A stretch of 64,000 nucleotides of DNA, taken from assembly GCF_028728065.1 (NCBI RefSeq), contig NZ_CP117811.1, forward strand, positions 1,178,001 to 1,242,000. The letters are read 5' to 3'. Positions 35,406 to 44,345 of the stretch are shown piece after piece (the stretch's first letter is position 1; the number at the start of each line of letters is the position of its first letter). The position numbers were made by a program, and so were the translations under genes. The notes below the pieces were generated by a model that saw nothing but the letters and a program-made list of their open reading frames with translations, was not told the origin of the DNA and ran no database searches. This stretch comes from Lentisphaera profundi (GTDB lineage: Bacteria > Verrucomicrobiota > Lentisphaeria > Lentisphaerales > Lentisphaeraceae).

Positions 35406-36485
35406 GCAAAACCCTTGCCGGTGAAGTCTGCCATTAAAATGGCTGAGACGCTAGTCGCGAACACTGCTCTTAAAAAAGGCCAAAAGCCAAGGCGTTATAA
35501 TTACTGGATGTACCAAAATTACATGATAACAGAGGGTATAAAGGCGATGGGCGAGGCTTTAGGTCGCCCGGACTTCAGCTCTTATCAAAATAAACAGATG
35601 CTGTACTTTCTCGAAGAGTACAAAAAAATTAAACCTATGACGGGCATGTACCTACATCCAGGAACCATGTGGCACTGTGGTATGGTCGCTAGCCTTTATG
35701 ACTTAAAAAAAACAAGTGACCATCCGGAAATTGATCGAGGAATTAGCTATTTTCAAAAGATGTTAAATAATGCTCCTAAAGTAGCTGATGGTACCTTAGC
35801 TCGATATAGACCTGAGTGGAAATCTAAGGCTATTCAAATTGATGACTTGTACATGGTTAGCCCATACTGGGTGCGTAAATCGGTTGATCATGGCGAAGCT
35901 AAATATCTTGATTTGGCGATCGAAGAAACCCTTAGTTATTACAAGCATCTGTGGAACGCTGAGACAAAATTATTTAATTGTCTATGGCTCGAAAAAAAGC
36001 CGGAGATTAAGATTCCGCACTGGGCTAGAGGCAATGGCTGGTTTGTTCTGGGCATCACGGATTTGCTAAATTTCGTGCCCGAAAACCATCCGAAACGAGC
36101 TGAGCTTTTAGAGGTCTATAATAATGTTATGCAGGGTCTTGTGGCGCGTCAAAATAAAGATGGCTTATGGCATCAGGTATTAGATCACCCGGAAAGTTAT
36201 ACCGAGACATCGAGCTCCGGCATGTTCACTTACAGCCTATTGCACGGCTCTGCCAAGGGCTGGTTGCCGCCATCTGCTCGCACTGCCGGCTTAAAAGGTT
36301 GGAACGGACTGCAGACGAAGTTAACAGACAAAAATCAATTAAAAGATGTTTGTAGGAGTACCGGTATGTCTGAGGACCTCGACTACTACTTTAACCGTGA
36401 ACGGATTACCCACGATCAACACGGCATAGGCCCCTTCCTATTGGCTGCCGCAGAAATTATTAAACTTAAGTCAAACAAGCTCTAA
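35346..36485 (+). CDS. GH105/GH88-type unsaturated uronyl hydrolase (2)
   Basis: A 379-aa tandem paralogue of the preceding gene, with a signal peptide (MKHLILLLCAVLVTSTYGQ) and the same catalytic landmarks (RYNYWMYQNYMITEGI, MWHCGMVASL, IDDLYMVSPYW, PHWARGNGWFVLGITDLL). The two differ mainly before residue 120 and near KTRPxxTHDQHGIG; their final 25 codons are almost identical in DNA. The 3' end, the intergenic spacer and the start of this gene recur around the start of the following sulfatase (36408-36591), a sign of recent copying. Two enzymes of one type may serve different neighbouring sugars or sulfation states. Confidence 0.93.
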   Translation: MKHLILLLCAVLVTSTYGQEAKPLPVKSAIKMAETLVANTALKKGQKPRRYNYWMYQNYMITEGIKAMGEALGRPDFSSYQNKQMLYFLEEYKKIKPMTGMYLHPGTMWHCGMVASLYDLKKTSDHPEIDRGISYFQKMLNNAPKVADGTLARYRPEWKSKAIQIDDLYMVSPYWVRKSVDHGEAKYLDLAIEETLSYYKHLWNAETKLFNCLWLEKKPEIKIPHWARGNGWFVLGITDLLNFVPENHPKRAELLEVYNNVMQGLVARQNKDGLWHQVLDHPESYTETSSSGMFTYSLLHGSAKGWLPPSARTAGLKGWNGLQTKLTDKNQLKDVCRSTGMSEDLDYYFNRERITHDQHGIGPFLLAAAEIIKLKSNKL

Positions 36486-36591
36486 TTCATAAAATATAAG
36501 TGATTCAATTAAAGGAAAATATTAGCTACTTATGAAACATCTAATCTTACTACTGTGTGCAGTCTTAGCTACTAGCACTCATGGACAAGAA
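36408..36591 (+). repeat. 184-bp duplicated junction (copy 2), supplying the sulfatase leader and signal peptide
   Basis: Copy of 35222-35405 with a handful of substitutions. It spans the end of GH105 (2), the spacer and the first 20 codons of the sulfatase at 36532, so translation signals and signal peptide are those of a GH105 gene. Confidence 0.92.
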
Positions 36592-38073
36592 ACGCAAGCC
36601 TTGACTGAGCCGGCAGTCGCGAAAACGGCTCTTAAAAAGCGCCCGAATATTTTGTTTGCTATTGCCGATGACATGTCGCATGCAAGCGCCTATGGACACA
36701 AATGGGTAAGCACACCCCATTTCGATAAACTAGCTAGTGAGGGAATACTGTTTAAGAACGCATTTACCACTAATCCGAAGTGTGGACCATCGCGTGCTGC
36801 AACCTTGGGCGGACGCCATTTCTGGCAGATGAAAGCCGGATCGTGTCATTGGAATGTGTGGCCGAATGAATTAAAAATTTATACCGACCTCTTGGCAGAA
36901 GCTGGTTACCACGTTGGCCTGACCGGTAAGGGCTGGGGACCTGGAGACTACAAGAAACGCGGGGGACGTGTTCATAACCCTGCGGGGAAGGCCTACAATA
37001 CGCAGAAGAAAAAATTCCAGGTGGGCATAAGCGATAATAACTACTCAGGTAATTTTAAGGAGTTTCTTAAAAAGCGAAAACCAGGGCAGCCGTTCTGCTT
37101 CTGGTACGGAGCAAAAGAACCTCATCGTGGGTATCTAGCAGGTTCGGGAATTAGAAGCGGTCTTGACCCTAAAACCGTGAAAGTACCGAGTTACTACCCA
37201 GACCATGCCGATGTGCGCAGCGACCTTCTGGATTATGCTCTGGAGGTGAACTGGTTTGATAAACACCTCGGCGAGATTGTTGAACACCTGCGCGAGATTG
37301 GGGAGCTAGACAATACCCTGATTATTGCAACTAGTGATAACGGAGCACCCTTTCCACGTATCAAGGGACAGATATACGATGAAGACTTTCGTTTGCCAAT
37401 GGCTGCACGCTGGGGTGCTGTCCACAAAGGTGGAGCAGTTGTTGAGGACTTTGTGAACAATATCGATATTGGTCCAACCTTTCTTGAAGCCGCAGGTGTA
37501 GAAATTCCGGAGGAGATGTCTGGCCGAAGCTTTGTTGATATTTTCAAAGCAAATATAAGCGGTTTTATTGATCCGAAACGCGACTTTGTTTGTGTGGGAC
37601 GCGAGAATCATGATTTAGGCCGGGAAGGGGATCTGGGCTATCCTGTGCGCGCAATACGGACTCGAGACTACCTGTATGTACATAACTTTGCTCCGGATCG
37701 GTGGCCGGCGGGCAACCCTGAAACAGGTTTTACAAACTGTGACAGTTCGCCGACGAAAAGTCTGATCCTCAAGTTGCATAAAGAGGGTAAAAGTCAGTAC
37801 TTTGAGGCAAATTTTGGGAAGCGGCCTCAAGAGCAGTTGTTCAAGTTGTCAGTTGACCCGGAATGCATGAACAATCTGGCTCAAAACCCGGAGTATTCTA
37901 AGATAAAAAAAGAACTGTGGGAGCAGTTGAAGACTACATTGATAGAGACTAAAGACCCTCGCATCCTAGGCAAGGGCAAGGTGTTTGATGATTATGAATA
38001 TATCGGAAGTGACAAAGCTAAACACTCATGGAAAGCCTATATAGAGGGTTGGTGGAAACGACAAAGGTATTAA
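36532..38073 (+). CDS. Secreted sulfatase with GH105-derived N-terminus
   Basis: A 513-aa type I sulfatase. The catalytic region begins at about residue 37 (RPNILFAIADDMSHASAYG), with formylglycine motif CGPSRAATLGG (Cys about 83), VGLTGKGWGPGDY, CFWYGAKEPHRGY and TLIIATSDNGAPFPR. The first 36 residues are not sulfatase-like: MKHLILLLCAVLATSTHGQE plus a segment ending AKTALKK match the signal peptide and mature start (ANTALKK) of the upstream GH105 enzyme with an eight-residue deletion. The gene therefore seems to have been spliced behind a GH105 leader after its own signal was lost. Reading frame and motifs are intact, so it should be exported and active. Confidence 0.93.
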   Translation: MKHLILLLCAVLATSTHGQETQALTEPAVAKTALKKRPNILFAIADDMSHASAYGHKWVSTPHFDKLASEGILFKNAFTTNPKCGPSRAATLGGRHFWQMKAGSCHWNVWPNELKIYTDLLAEAGYHVGLTGKGWGPGDYKKRGGRVHNPAGKAYNTQKKKFQVGISDNNYSGNFKEFLKKRKPGQPFCFWYGAKEPHRGYLAGSGIRSGLDPKTVKVPSYYPDHADVRSDLLDYALEVNWFDKHLGEIVEHLREIGELDNTLIIATSDNGAPFPRIKGQIYDEDFRLPMAARWGAVHKGGAVVEDFVNNIDIGPTFLEAAGVEIPEEMSGRSFVDIFKANISGFIDPKRDFVCVGRENHDLGREGDLGYPVRAIRTRDYLYVHNFAPDRWPAGNPETGFTNCDSSPTKSLILKLHKEGKSQYFEANFGKRPQEQLFKLSVDPECMNNLAQNPEYSKIKKELWEQLKTTLIETKDPRILGKGKVFDDYEYIGSDKAKHSWKAYIEGWWKRQRY

Positions 38074-38108
38074 GCAAAAAAACTCAGTTAAAAATAATTG
38101 GATAAACA

Positions 38109-39689
38109 GTGAAGAAACTTAAATTTATCATAAAATACAGTTTACTGGGTGCCATGTTGCCAGCACTGTTCTGTAGTACTCTGACTGCGGCAGCCCCGTC
38201 TTCGCCTAAGGGTTACGACGTGGCAGGCAGGCCGAATATCATCGTCATCTTAGCCGATGACCTGGGCTATTCGGATCTGGGCTGTTACGGCGGTGAAATT
38301 CAGACCCCGAATATTGATCAACTGGCGCGTGAAGGAGTCCGGTTTACTGGCTTCAAGAACACCGCCCGTTGTACGCCGTCACGCGCCTCTCTGCTGACCG
38401 GTCGCTACTCGCATTCAGTCGGGGTGGGCGCTATGCAGCAAGACCAGCATTTACCCGGTTATCGCGGACAGCTTTCGGCCGATGCACCGACCATCGCCGA
38501 AATCCTGAAACCGCACGGCTATGCAACGGGTATTGTCGGGAAATGGCACCAGACCTTCACCGGCAAATCAAAACAGAAACCGTTATATCCGCTCGACCGC
38601 GGCTTCGACTTTTTTTACGGCACTTGGTGGGGTGCGAAGGACTATTTCAGCCCCAAGTTCATGATGAAAAACAGTGAACACATACCGGACAGCACTACAT
38701 ATCCCGCTGACTTTTATCTGACCTATGCGCTCTCCGATTCCGCAATTGAGTTTGTGGACGCGCAGTTGGGTCAGGAGAATCTATTCTTTTTGTACCTAGC
38801 GCACTACGCGCCACACGCCCCGATTCAGGCACCGGCGGATCGGATCCAAAAGTGTATCGACCGCTATAAAGTTGGGTTTGTGCAGCTCCAGCAGGAACGA
38901 TTTGAGCGTCAGCAGGAACTGGGAGTGGCACCCGATCATGCAGCAACCATTGACCAGTCCAGTAAATGGAACACACTCAGTGAGGCCGAGAAAAATGAGT
39001 GGGTAACCACGATGGCAACCTATGCCGCCATGATTGAGATAATGGATGAGGGGATCGGGCAATTAATTGATGTTTTGAAGAAGAATGGTCAATATGACAA
39101 TACCCTGATACTCGTGCTCAGTGATAACGGTTCAACACCCAATCATAAGGGGACGAGGAATTCGGCTAATCTTTGTGCCGCACTCAGCAACACGCCATTC
39201 AGCGGAGTCAAAGCCCATGCCCTTGAGGGAGGTATCTCTTCACCACTGATCGTCAGTTGGCCGGATAAGCTGAAAGAATATGCCGGCCAAATTCGGAATG
39301 GACGCTGTCATATTATCGATATTTTACCGACCTGTCTGGATGCATCTGGGACCAAATTCCCCGATTCATTTAAAGGAATTATGCCGGTGCAAGCGGATGG
39401 AATAAACTTGATGGCTGCGGTAAAAGGGGCTGAATTAGAAAATCGCCCCTTTTTCTGGGAACATCTATAAAGCCGTGCTGTTTACCGTGATGGTTGGAAA
39501 TTGCTTGCAGATAAGACGCTGTGGAAACTGTATGATCTGAGCAAGGACCCTGGCGAGCAATGCGATTTATCCAGTAAGCATCCTGAACGGGCTTCCGGAC
39601 TCAAAGCGCTCTGGACCGAATGGGCAGAAGAGTATGATGTGATTCCTTGGCCTTCAGCCAGGAAGAAATTTCCTGCTAAATTACAGTAA
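38109..39689 (+). pseudogene. Sulfatase interrupted by an in-frame stop codon
   Basis: From a GTG at 38109 the frame gives 453 residues of a sulfatase closely related to the one at 29165-30712: signal peptide, NIIVILADDLGYSDLG, CTPSRASLLTGRYSH and VLSDNGSTPNHKG. It then ends at TAA (39468-39470) in the sequence FFWEHL-stop. The same frame continues for 72 more codons (SRAVYRDGWKLLADK, WKLYDLSKDPGEQCDL) to 39689, matching the paralogue's C-terminus without a gap. The paralogue has EHHKSRAVY at this point, so a few base changes created the stop. The missing end includes the GWKL strand found in most sulfatases. Either the gene is newly inactivated, a 453-aa form is made, or the base calls are wrong. 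G+C is clearly higher than in the paralogue. Confidence 0.85.
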
Positions 39690-39848
39690 GTTAAGCAAAG
39701 TATAAAAACTCATGTGTCGATGCGTACATTAATAACAATACTCAAGTAATTATGAATTAAGCTATCCACTAAACACGCTATCAGCAAAAGCAAAGACTTT
39801 CACGTCCTTTGATTTTTGTGATTTTAGAAGTTAGACAAATAAAAAAAC

Positions 39849-39901
39849 GAGCCATTAAAGTTATTAACAGGCAATTGATCTGTTAATTTTGCAAAAGGCT
39901 C
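39849..39901 (+). promoter_or_regulatory. Nested hairpin before the SASA esterase gene
   Basis: GAGCC (39849-39853) pairs with GGCTC (39897-39901), and inside them ATTAACAG (39863-39870) pairs with CTGTTAAT (39880-39887). It ends about 30 bp before the start codon. It could be a terminator-like or leader structure; no family is recognised. Confidence 0.35.
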
Positions 39902-39931
39902 AATAGTGAATACAAAGAAAAGAATGTGATT

Positions 39932-40789
39932 ATGAAAATTAGAATTTTATGGCTAAAAGGACTGCTGCTAATTGCTTTGTCATCAAATCTGTTTGCGGAA
40001 GGTTCGGAACGCGGCGGGGCTCAACCGCCCCTGAATACCGCCGATTTCTCCGTGTTTTCGAAGGATGCTACGATGAATCTGTTCCTATTGGCTGGACAGT
40101 CCAATATGAAAGGGCGCGGCGCCATAGACATGAACCCCAAGACCCATGCCAGGAATCTTTTTTTTCACTCCAAGAAGAAGTCGTGGTATATCAGCCGTGA
40201 CCCACTGCATGCATTGGGTACGCCGGATTTACTCGACGGTAAAGATAATGCCGGAACCGGACCTGGGATGAGTTTTGCAATGACCTTGCTCGGGAAGGAT
40301 TCGGATTTGGCCATAGGCTTGGTTCCCGCTGCAGTTGGTGGTGTATCAATAAACCATTATGATAAAAGGTTTTACGACCGTTCGTTAATGCGACTGAAAG
40401 ATGCCGAAAAAAAATCATCCCTCAAAGCGGAAATTAAAGCCATCCTCTGGCTGCAGGGTGAGACCGATGCGAAAGGGGACGGTTATCTCTCCTATGAGCA
40501 GAAGCTGCTGCGTCTCGTAGATCGTTATCGGGCTGATCTGAATAACCCGGAACTCCCTTTTATTGTCTGCACCATTGGCAGTTTTCTAAAGCACCACGAA
40601 AGGTTTACCCATTTCGAAGAGATCAATGAGATTCTTCTGAATCTCCCAACGAAGAGAAAATATACCGCCTGTGTTGACGCTCGGGAACTTAAAATGTCCA
40701 TCGGAGACGACGTACATTACAGCACAGAGGCTCAGATCGAGATCGGAAAACGTTTTGCCACTACGTACATGAAGTTAACAGAAAAGTAG
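39932..40789 (+). CDS. Secreted SASA-domain carbohydrate esterase
   Basis: A 285-aa protein if started at the ATG at 39932 (a GTG two codons earlier is possible). After a signal peptide (ending SSNLFAEG) comes the SASA/DUF303 esterase fold: MNLFLLAGQSNMKGRG with the catalytic Ser in GQSN, LVPAAVGGVSI, ILWLQGETDAKG, and a terminal catalytic Asp/His segment (GDDVHYSTEAQIEIGKRF). Relatives remove O-acetyl groups from sialic acid, xylan or pectin-like glycans. It resembles the middle module of the 709-aa esterase at 3171-5300. It sits among sulfatases, so it probably deacetylates the same polysaccharide. Confidence 0.9.
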   Translation: MKIRILWLKGLLLIALSSNLFAEGSERGGAQPPLNTADFSVFSKDATMNLFLLAGQSNMKGRGAIDMNPKTHARNLFFHSKKKSWYISRDPLHALGTPDLLDGKDNAGTGPGMSFAMTLLGKDSDLAIGLVPAAVGGVSINHYDKRFYDRSLMRLKDAEKKSSLKAEIKAILWLQGETDAKGDGYLSYEQKLLRLVDRYRADLNNPELPFIVCTIGSFLKHHERFTHFEEINEILLNLPTKRKYTACVDARELKMSIGDDVHYSTEAQIEIGKRFATTYMKLTEK

Positions 40790-40857
40790 AAACTGCGAGT
40801 GCAATGTGTTCGCTCCGCTCTTTTGTACTGACTTTAAATTTAATCAGGATTATAAAT

Positions 40858-42288
40858 ATGAAAACCCTACTAACATTGATTTTATATACATCTTTGAGTA
40901 TGACTATGTTTGCCCAAGATTCAGAGAAACTCAACATCCTCTGGATCATAGCCGAGGATATGTCTCCCGATCTGGCTTGCTATGGCAATAAGGTCGTGAC
41001 AACGCCAAACATTGACTCCTTGGCGGCCAAAGGGATGAGGTTCAGTAATGTCTTTACCACTGCCCCTGCGTGTTCTCCGAGCAGGACGGCACTCGCAACA
41101 GGAGTCTATCAGACGACGCTCGGCGCCCATCACATGCGCTACAGTACCGAGCTCAGACCGGACCTCCCCAAAGCGGTCAAGGTATTGCCGGAGTTGATGC
41201 GCGAGAATGGATACTACACGGGGAATATCAAGGGAATTTGCGGCACGGGAACAGGGAAGGATGACTGGCAATTCAATGTACCGGGGAAGTCATGGGACAC
41301 CCATTCGTGGAAGGACTTGACCAAACGCCAACCTTTCTTTGCTCAGATCAATTCCTCGCAATCCCACCGCGGATTCTCGTCAACCAAGAACATTGCAAAA
41401 GAGAAAATCAAGATTCCTCCGTACTACCCGGATCACCCTGTGAGCAGACACGACTGGGCCGGATACTACAATGAGATAAATAAGTTCGATCGGCAGGTCG
41501 GTGATATCCTGAAACGTCTTGAGGCCGAGGACCTCGCGAAGAACACGATCGTCTGCGTCTTTGCGGACCATGGCAGGCCGATGATTCGCGGAAAGAACTG
41601 GCTGTATGACAGTGGAACGCAGATCCCGCTGGTTATCTACTTCCCCGAAGGGATGAAGAAACCCAAGGCGTACCAAGCGGGAAAGACGAACACCGAACTA
41701 CTCAGTGCCATCGATCTGGTGGCAGAAACCGTTCTTATAGCCGGCGGCAAGATCCCTGCTTGGATGCAGGGCAGAAGTTTCCTCCGAAAAGACTCCAAAC
41801 CGCGGAATTACATCCACACCGCTGCCGACCGTTTCGGGAATGTCGACACATGCAGCCGGGCTGTTCGAACCGATAGGTTCAAATACATCCGGAACTTCAA
41901 GACGCCCGGATCGATCAATGAATGCACGACAGCATACCGTCGAGCATCGCATCCGATTTACCACCTGTTGAACATCATGGAAGACAAGAATCTACTGACA
42001 CCTGCCCAGGCTCAGCTTCTAAAGCCTCTCGCGGATGAGGAATTATACGACCTGGTGAATGACCCATACGAAACGCTTAACCTCATCGGCAAGAAGGGTT
42101 TCGACACAATTCACAAAGAGCTCAAAGAACGAATGGCGGAATGGATTGAATTCAGTAAAGACAAAGGCCTCGAGAAAGATAGCGACGCCATCGTTGAGCA
42201 TTTCAGAGAATACGGTAACACTACAATGAAAAGCAGAGCGAAAAGTATTCAGAAAAGGCGGTTGTCAGTCGAAAAGTACTTTAAGTAA
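40858..42288 (+). CDS. Secreted sulfatase (heparan-sulfatase-like subfamily)
   Basis: A 476-aa sulfatase. The ATG at 40858 is preferred because it yields a good signal peptide (MKTLLTLILYTSLSMTMFAQ); the longer frame adds 18 residues with no signal. Landmarks are LNILWIIAEDMSPDLACYG, CSPSRTALATGVYQTTLGAHHMR (Cys about 69), FFAQINSSQSHRG, TIVCVFADHGRPMIRGKNWLYDSGTQIPL and the late DEELYDLVNDPYE. The IAEDMSPD and ADHG...YD(S/E)GT patterns place it with the sulfatases at 59927 and 61408. Base composition is much more GC-rich than in the flanking AT-rich genes, with many C/G third positions, suggesting a later arrival. Confidence 0.93.
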   Translation: MKTLLTLILYTSLSMTMFAQDSEKLNILWIIAEDMSPDLACYGNKVVTTPNIDSLAAKGMRFSNVFTTAPACSPSRTALATGVYQTTLGAHHMRYSTELRPDLPKAVKVLPELMRENGYYTGNIKGICGTGTGKDDWQFNVPGKSWDTHSWKDLTKRQPFFAQINSSQSHRGFSSTKNIAKEKIKIPPYYPDHPVSRHDWAGYYNEINKFDRQVGDILKRLEAEDLAKNTIVCVFADHGRPMIRGKNWLYDSGTQIPLVIYFPEGMKKPKAYQAGKTNTELLSAIDLVAETVLIAGGKIPAWMQGRSFLRKDSKPRNYIHTAADRFGNVDTCSRAVRTDRFKYIRNFKTPGSINECTTAYRRASHPIYHLLNIMEDKNLLTPAQAQLLKPLADEELYDLVNDPYETLNLIGKKGFDTIHKELKERMAEWIEFSKDKGLEKDSDAIVEHFREYGNTTMKSRAKSIQKRRLSVEKYFK

Positions 42289-42449
42289 TACCCCTCTATT
42301 AAGGACTGCGAAGATTTAGAAATCGCTTGATGGCCACTGCTCGAAAAAATGGTTTGTCTTTCATAAGGGCAAGCCGTTCGTATGGCAGATAAGTGGAGGA
42401 GAATAATATAAAAATCAGTGCGTACAAAAATTAAAAATTTGGATGAATA

Positions 42450-44051
42450 ATGAAGAAACTTAAGTGTAAAATTAAATTTAGAGTGATGCTTGCCATGTTG
42501 GTAGCACCAATTTTCTGTAGCGCGCTCGCTGCGGCAGAGAAGCCGAACATTATTATCATCATGACCGATGATATGGGCTTTTCGGATCTCGGCTGCTATG
42601 GCGGCGAGATAGAAACACCGAATCTTGATATGTTGGCGAATAAGGGGGTGCGTTTTACCCAGTTCTATAATGCGGGTCGCTGTTGTCCAACCCGTGCGAG
42701 TTTGTTGACCGGGTTGTATCAGCACCAGGCAGGTATCGGAGGAATGATGGGGGATCGGGGAGAGAAGTGGCCGGGATTCCGAGGGTATTTGACTGAACGT
42801 TGTGTTACTTTTGCTGAAGTTTTGAAGACTGCCGGTTACAATACTTATCAGACGGGCAAATGGCATGTTGGTGACAAGAAAAAGGAGTGGTGGCCCCTAG
42901 CACGTGGCTTTGACCATAGCTATAGTTGTCCGCAAGGTGGAGGGTTCTTTTTCAAACCCTCTTCATTCAAAGAAAAACGACAAGTCGTGCGTGACACGGA
43001 AGTGCTTTATGATCAGGAGAATGACCCGCCGGCAGATTGGTATGCGACGGATGCCTGGACAGATGAAGGCTTAAAATTTATTGAGTCGGAAGCGAAGGAA
43101 AACAGACCTTTTATCTGGTATCTGGCACATAATGCACCGCACTTTCCCTTGCAGGCAAAACCTCAAGACATTGCCAAATACCGCGGGAAATTCATGCAGG
43201 GTTGGGACAAGCTACGCGAACAGCGTCATAAGCGTTTAATTGACTTGGGAATCATTGATAAGGAGTGGAAACTTTCGCCAAGGGAAAAAGGTATTCCAGC
43301 TTGGGACTCTTTATCCGACAAAGAAAAGGACCAACAGGATCTGCGCATGGCAAGCTATGCCGCAATGATTGATTGCGTCGATCAGAATGTCGGCAAGATC
43401 ATCACCAAGCTTAAAGAGCTGAATCAATATGATAATACCCTGATACTCTTCCTGCACGACAATGGTGCTTGTGACGCGGGTGGAACCATGGGTGAAAACA
43501 CTGGTAAAGGCACCTGCGGGACAGCGGAATCATTTGCCTATTATGGTGCTTGCTGGGCGAATGTATCGAATACTCCGTTCAGGAAATATAAAAAGTATAT
43601 TCATGAGGGTGGCATTTCAACGCCGCTTATTGCTCATTGGCCAGCAGGTATAGCAAAAACACTTCAGGGAAAGCTGATAACAGAGCCAGCCCACGTAATT
43701 GATATTATGGCAAGCTGTGTTGATCTGTCCGGGGCGACTTATCCCACAAGCTTCAAAGGACATGAGATCATTCCCATGGAAGGAACTAGTTTGCGTCCGC
43801 TGTTTGAAGGAAAAAGTCTTGAACGTAATGACGGTCTATTTTTTGAACACTTTGGTCACCGCGGCGTCCGCAAAGGCTCTTGGAAACTGGTGGCAACAAG
43901 GCAGGGAAAATGGGAACTCTACGATATGGTGAGTGATCGTACGGAACTAAACAATCTAGCCTCAAAAATGCCGGAAAAAGTAAAAGAACTTAGTCGCCTC
44001 TACAATAAGTGGACGGAACGCTGCTTGGTTCAAAAGCTGAAAGGGGAATAA
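42450..44051 (+). CDS. Secreted arylsulfatase
   Basis: A 533-aa type I sulfatase with a signal peptide (ends near SALAAAE). The metal-binding start is NIIIIMTDDMGFSDLGCYGGE; the maturation motif is CCPTRASLLTGLYQHQAG, where the first Cys is the formylglycine position. NTYQTGKWHVGDKKKEW, FIWYLAHNAPHFPLQA, LILFLHDNGACD and HEGGISTPL follow. The C-terminal GSWKLVATRQGKWELYDM shows it is complete. A DLSGATYP stretch resembles a flavinylation motif but matches a sulfatase loop in its paralogues. It follows the preceding sulfatase by 160 bp with no visible terminator. Confidence 0.95.
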   Translation: MKKLKCKIKFRVMLAMLVAPIFCSALAAAEKPNIIIIMTDDMGFSDLGCYGGEIETPNLDMLANKGVRFTQFYNAGRCCPTRASLLTGLYQHQAGIGGMMGDRGEKWPGFRGYLTERCVTFAEVLKTAGYNTYQTGKWHVGDKKKEWWPLARGFDHSYSCPQGGGFFFKPSSFKEKRQVVRDTEVLYDQENDPPADWYATDAWTDEGLKFIESEAKENRPFIWYLAHNAPHFPLQAKPQDIAKYRGKFMQGWDKLREQRHKRLIDLGIIDKEWKLSPREKGIPAWDSLSDKEKDQQDLRMASYAAMIDCVDQNVGKIITKLKELNQYDNTLILFLHDNGACDAGGTMGENTGKGTCGTAESFAYYGACWANVSNTPFRKYKKYIHEGGISTPLIAHWPAGIAKTLQGKLITEPAHVIDIMASCVDLSGATYPTSFKGHEIIPMEGTSLRPLFEGKSLERNDGLFFEHFGHRGVRKGSWKLVATRQGKWELYDMVSDRTELNNLASKMPEKVKELSRLYNKWTERCLVQKLKGE

Positions 44052-44345
44052 TGAGGGAGTCCTTTTATTGAGTGAAACCGACAAAAAACCTGGGACATCT
44101 TTACCCAAGCAACAACTCATCTGGGGAAATAGACCAGGACTAGAATCGGGTAAGGTTGGTACAGAAGCACAGATAAAAAAGCTAACAGGATTTTGACCCT
44201 GTTGTGAAAGACTATCTGCCAGATATAAATCTGCTGTTCAAGATGGGTGGCTCTTAGCAAAAAAAGTATATGAAGTCGATTCTATAGTTAATAGAAATTT
44301 TCAAAAAACGACATTAAACAAATTTAGAATACAGGAAAAATAAAA
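44052..44345. other. Intergenic region with degraded coding remnants
   Basis: No intact gene. In the plus direction two short frames read through what looks like one decayed gene end: LSETDKKPGTSLPKQQLIWG (stop near 44196) and, after a frame change, DFDPVVKDYLPDINLLFKMG (stop near 44258). I cannot identify the parent protein. Confidence 0.35.

Noticed and set aside
42249-42866. 205-codon minus-strand frame opposite the arylsulfatase start
   Set aside because: It lies mostly antisense to the intact sulfatase at 42450 and has no domain or signal; it is a shadow frame.
43720-43750. DLSGAT in the sulfatase at 42450 as an ApbE flavinylation site
   Set aside because: The acidic residue is one position too close to the Ser, and the stretch aligns with a normal sulfatase loop (DILPTCLEASG) in the paralogues.
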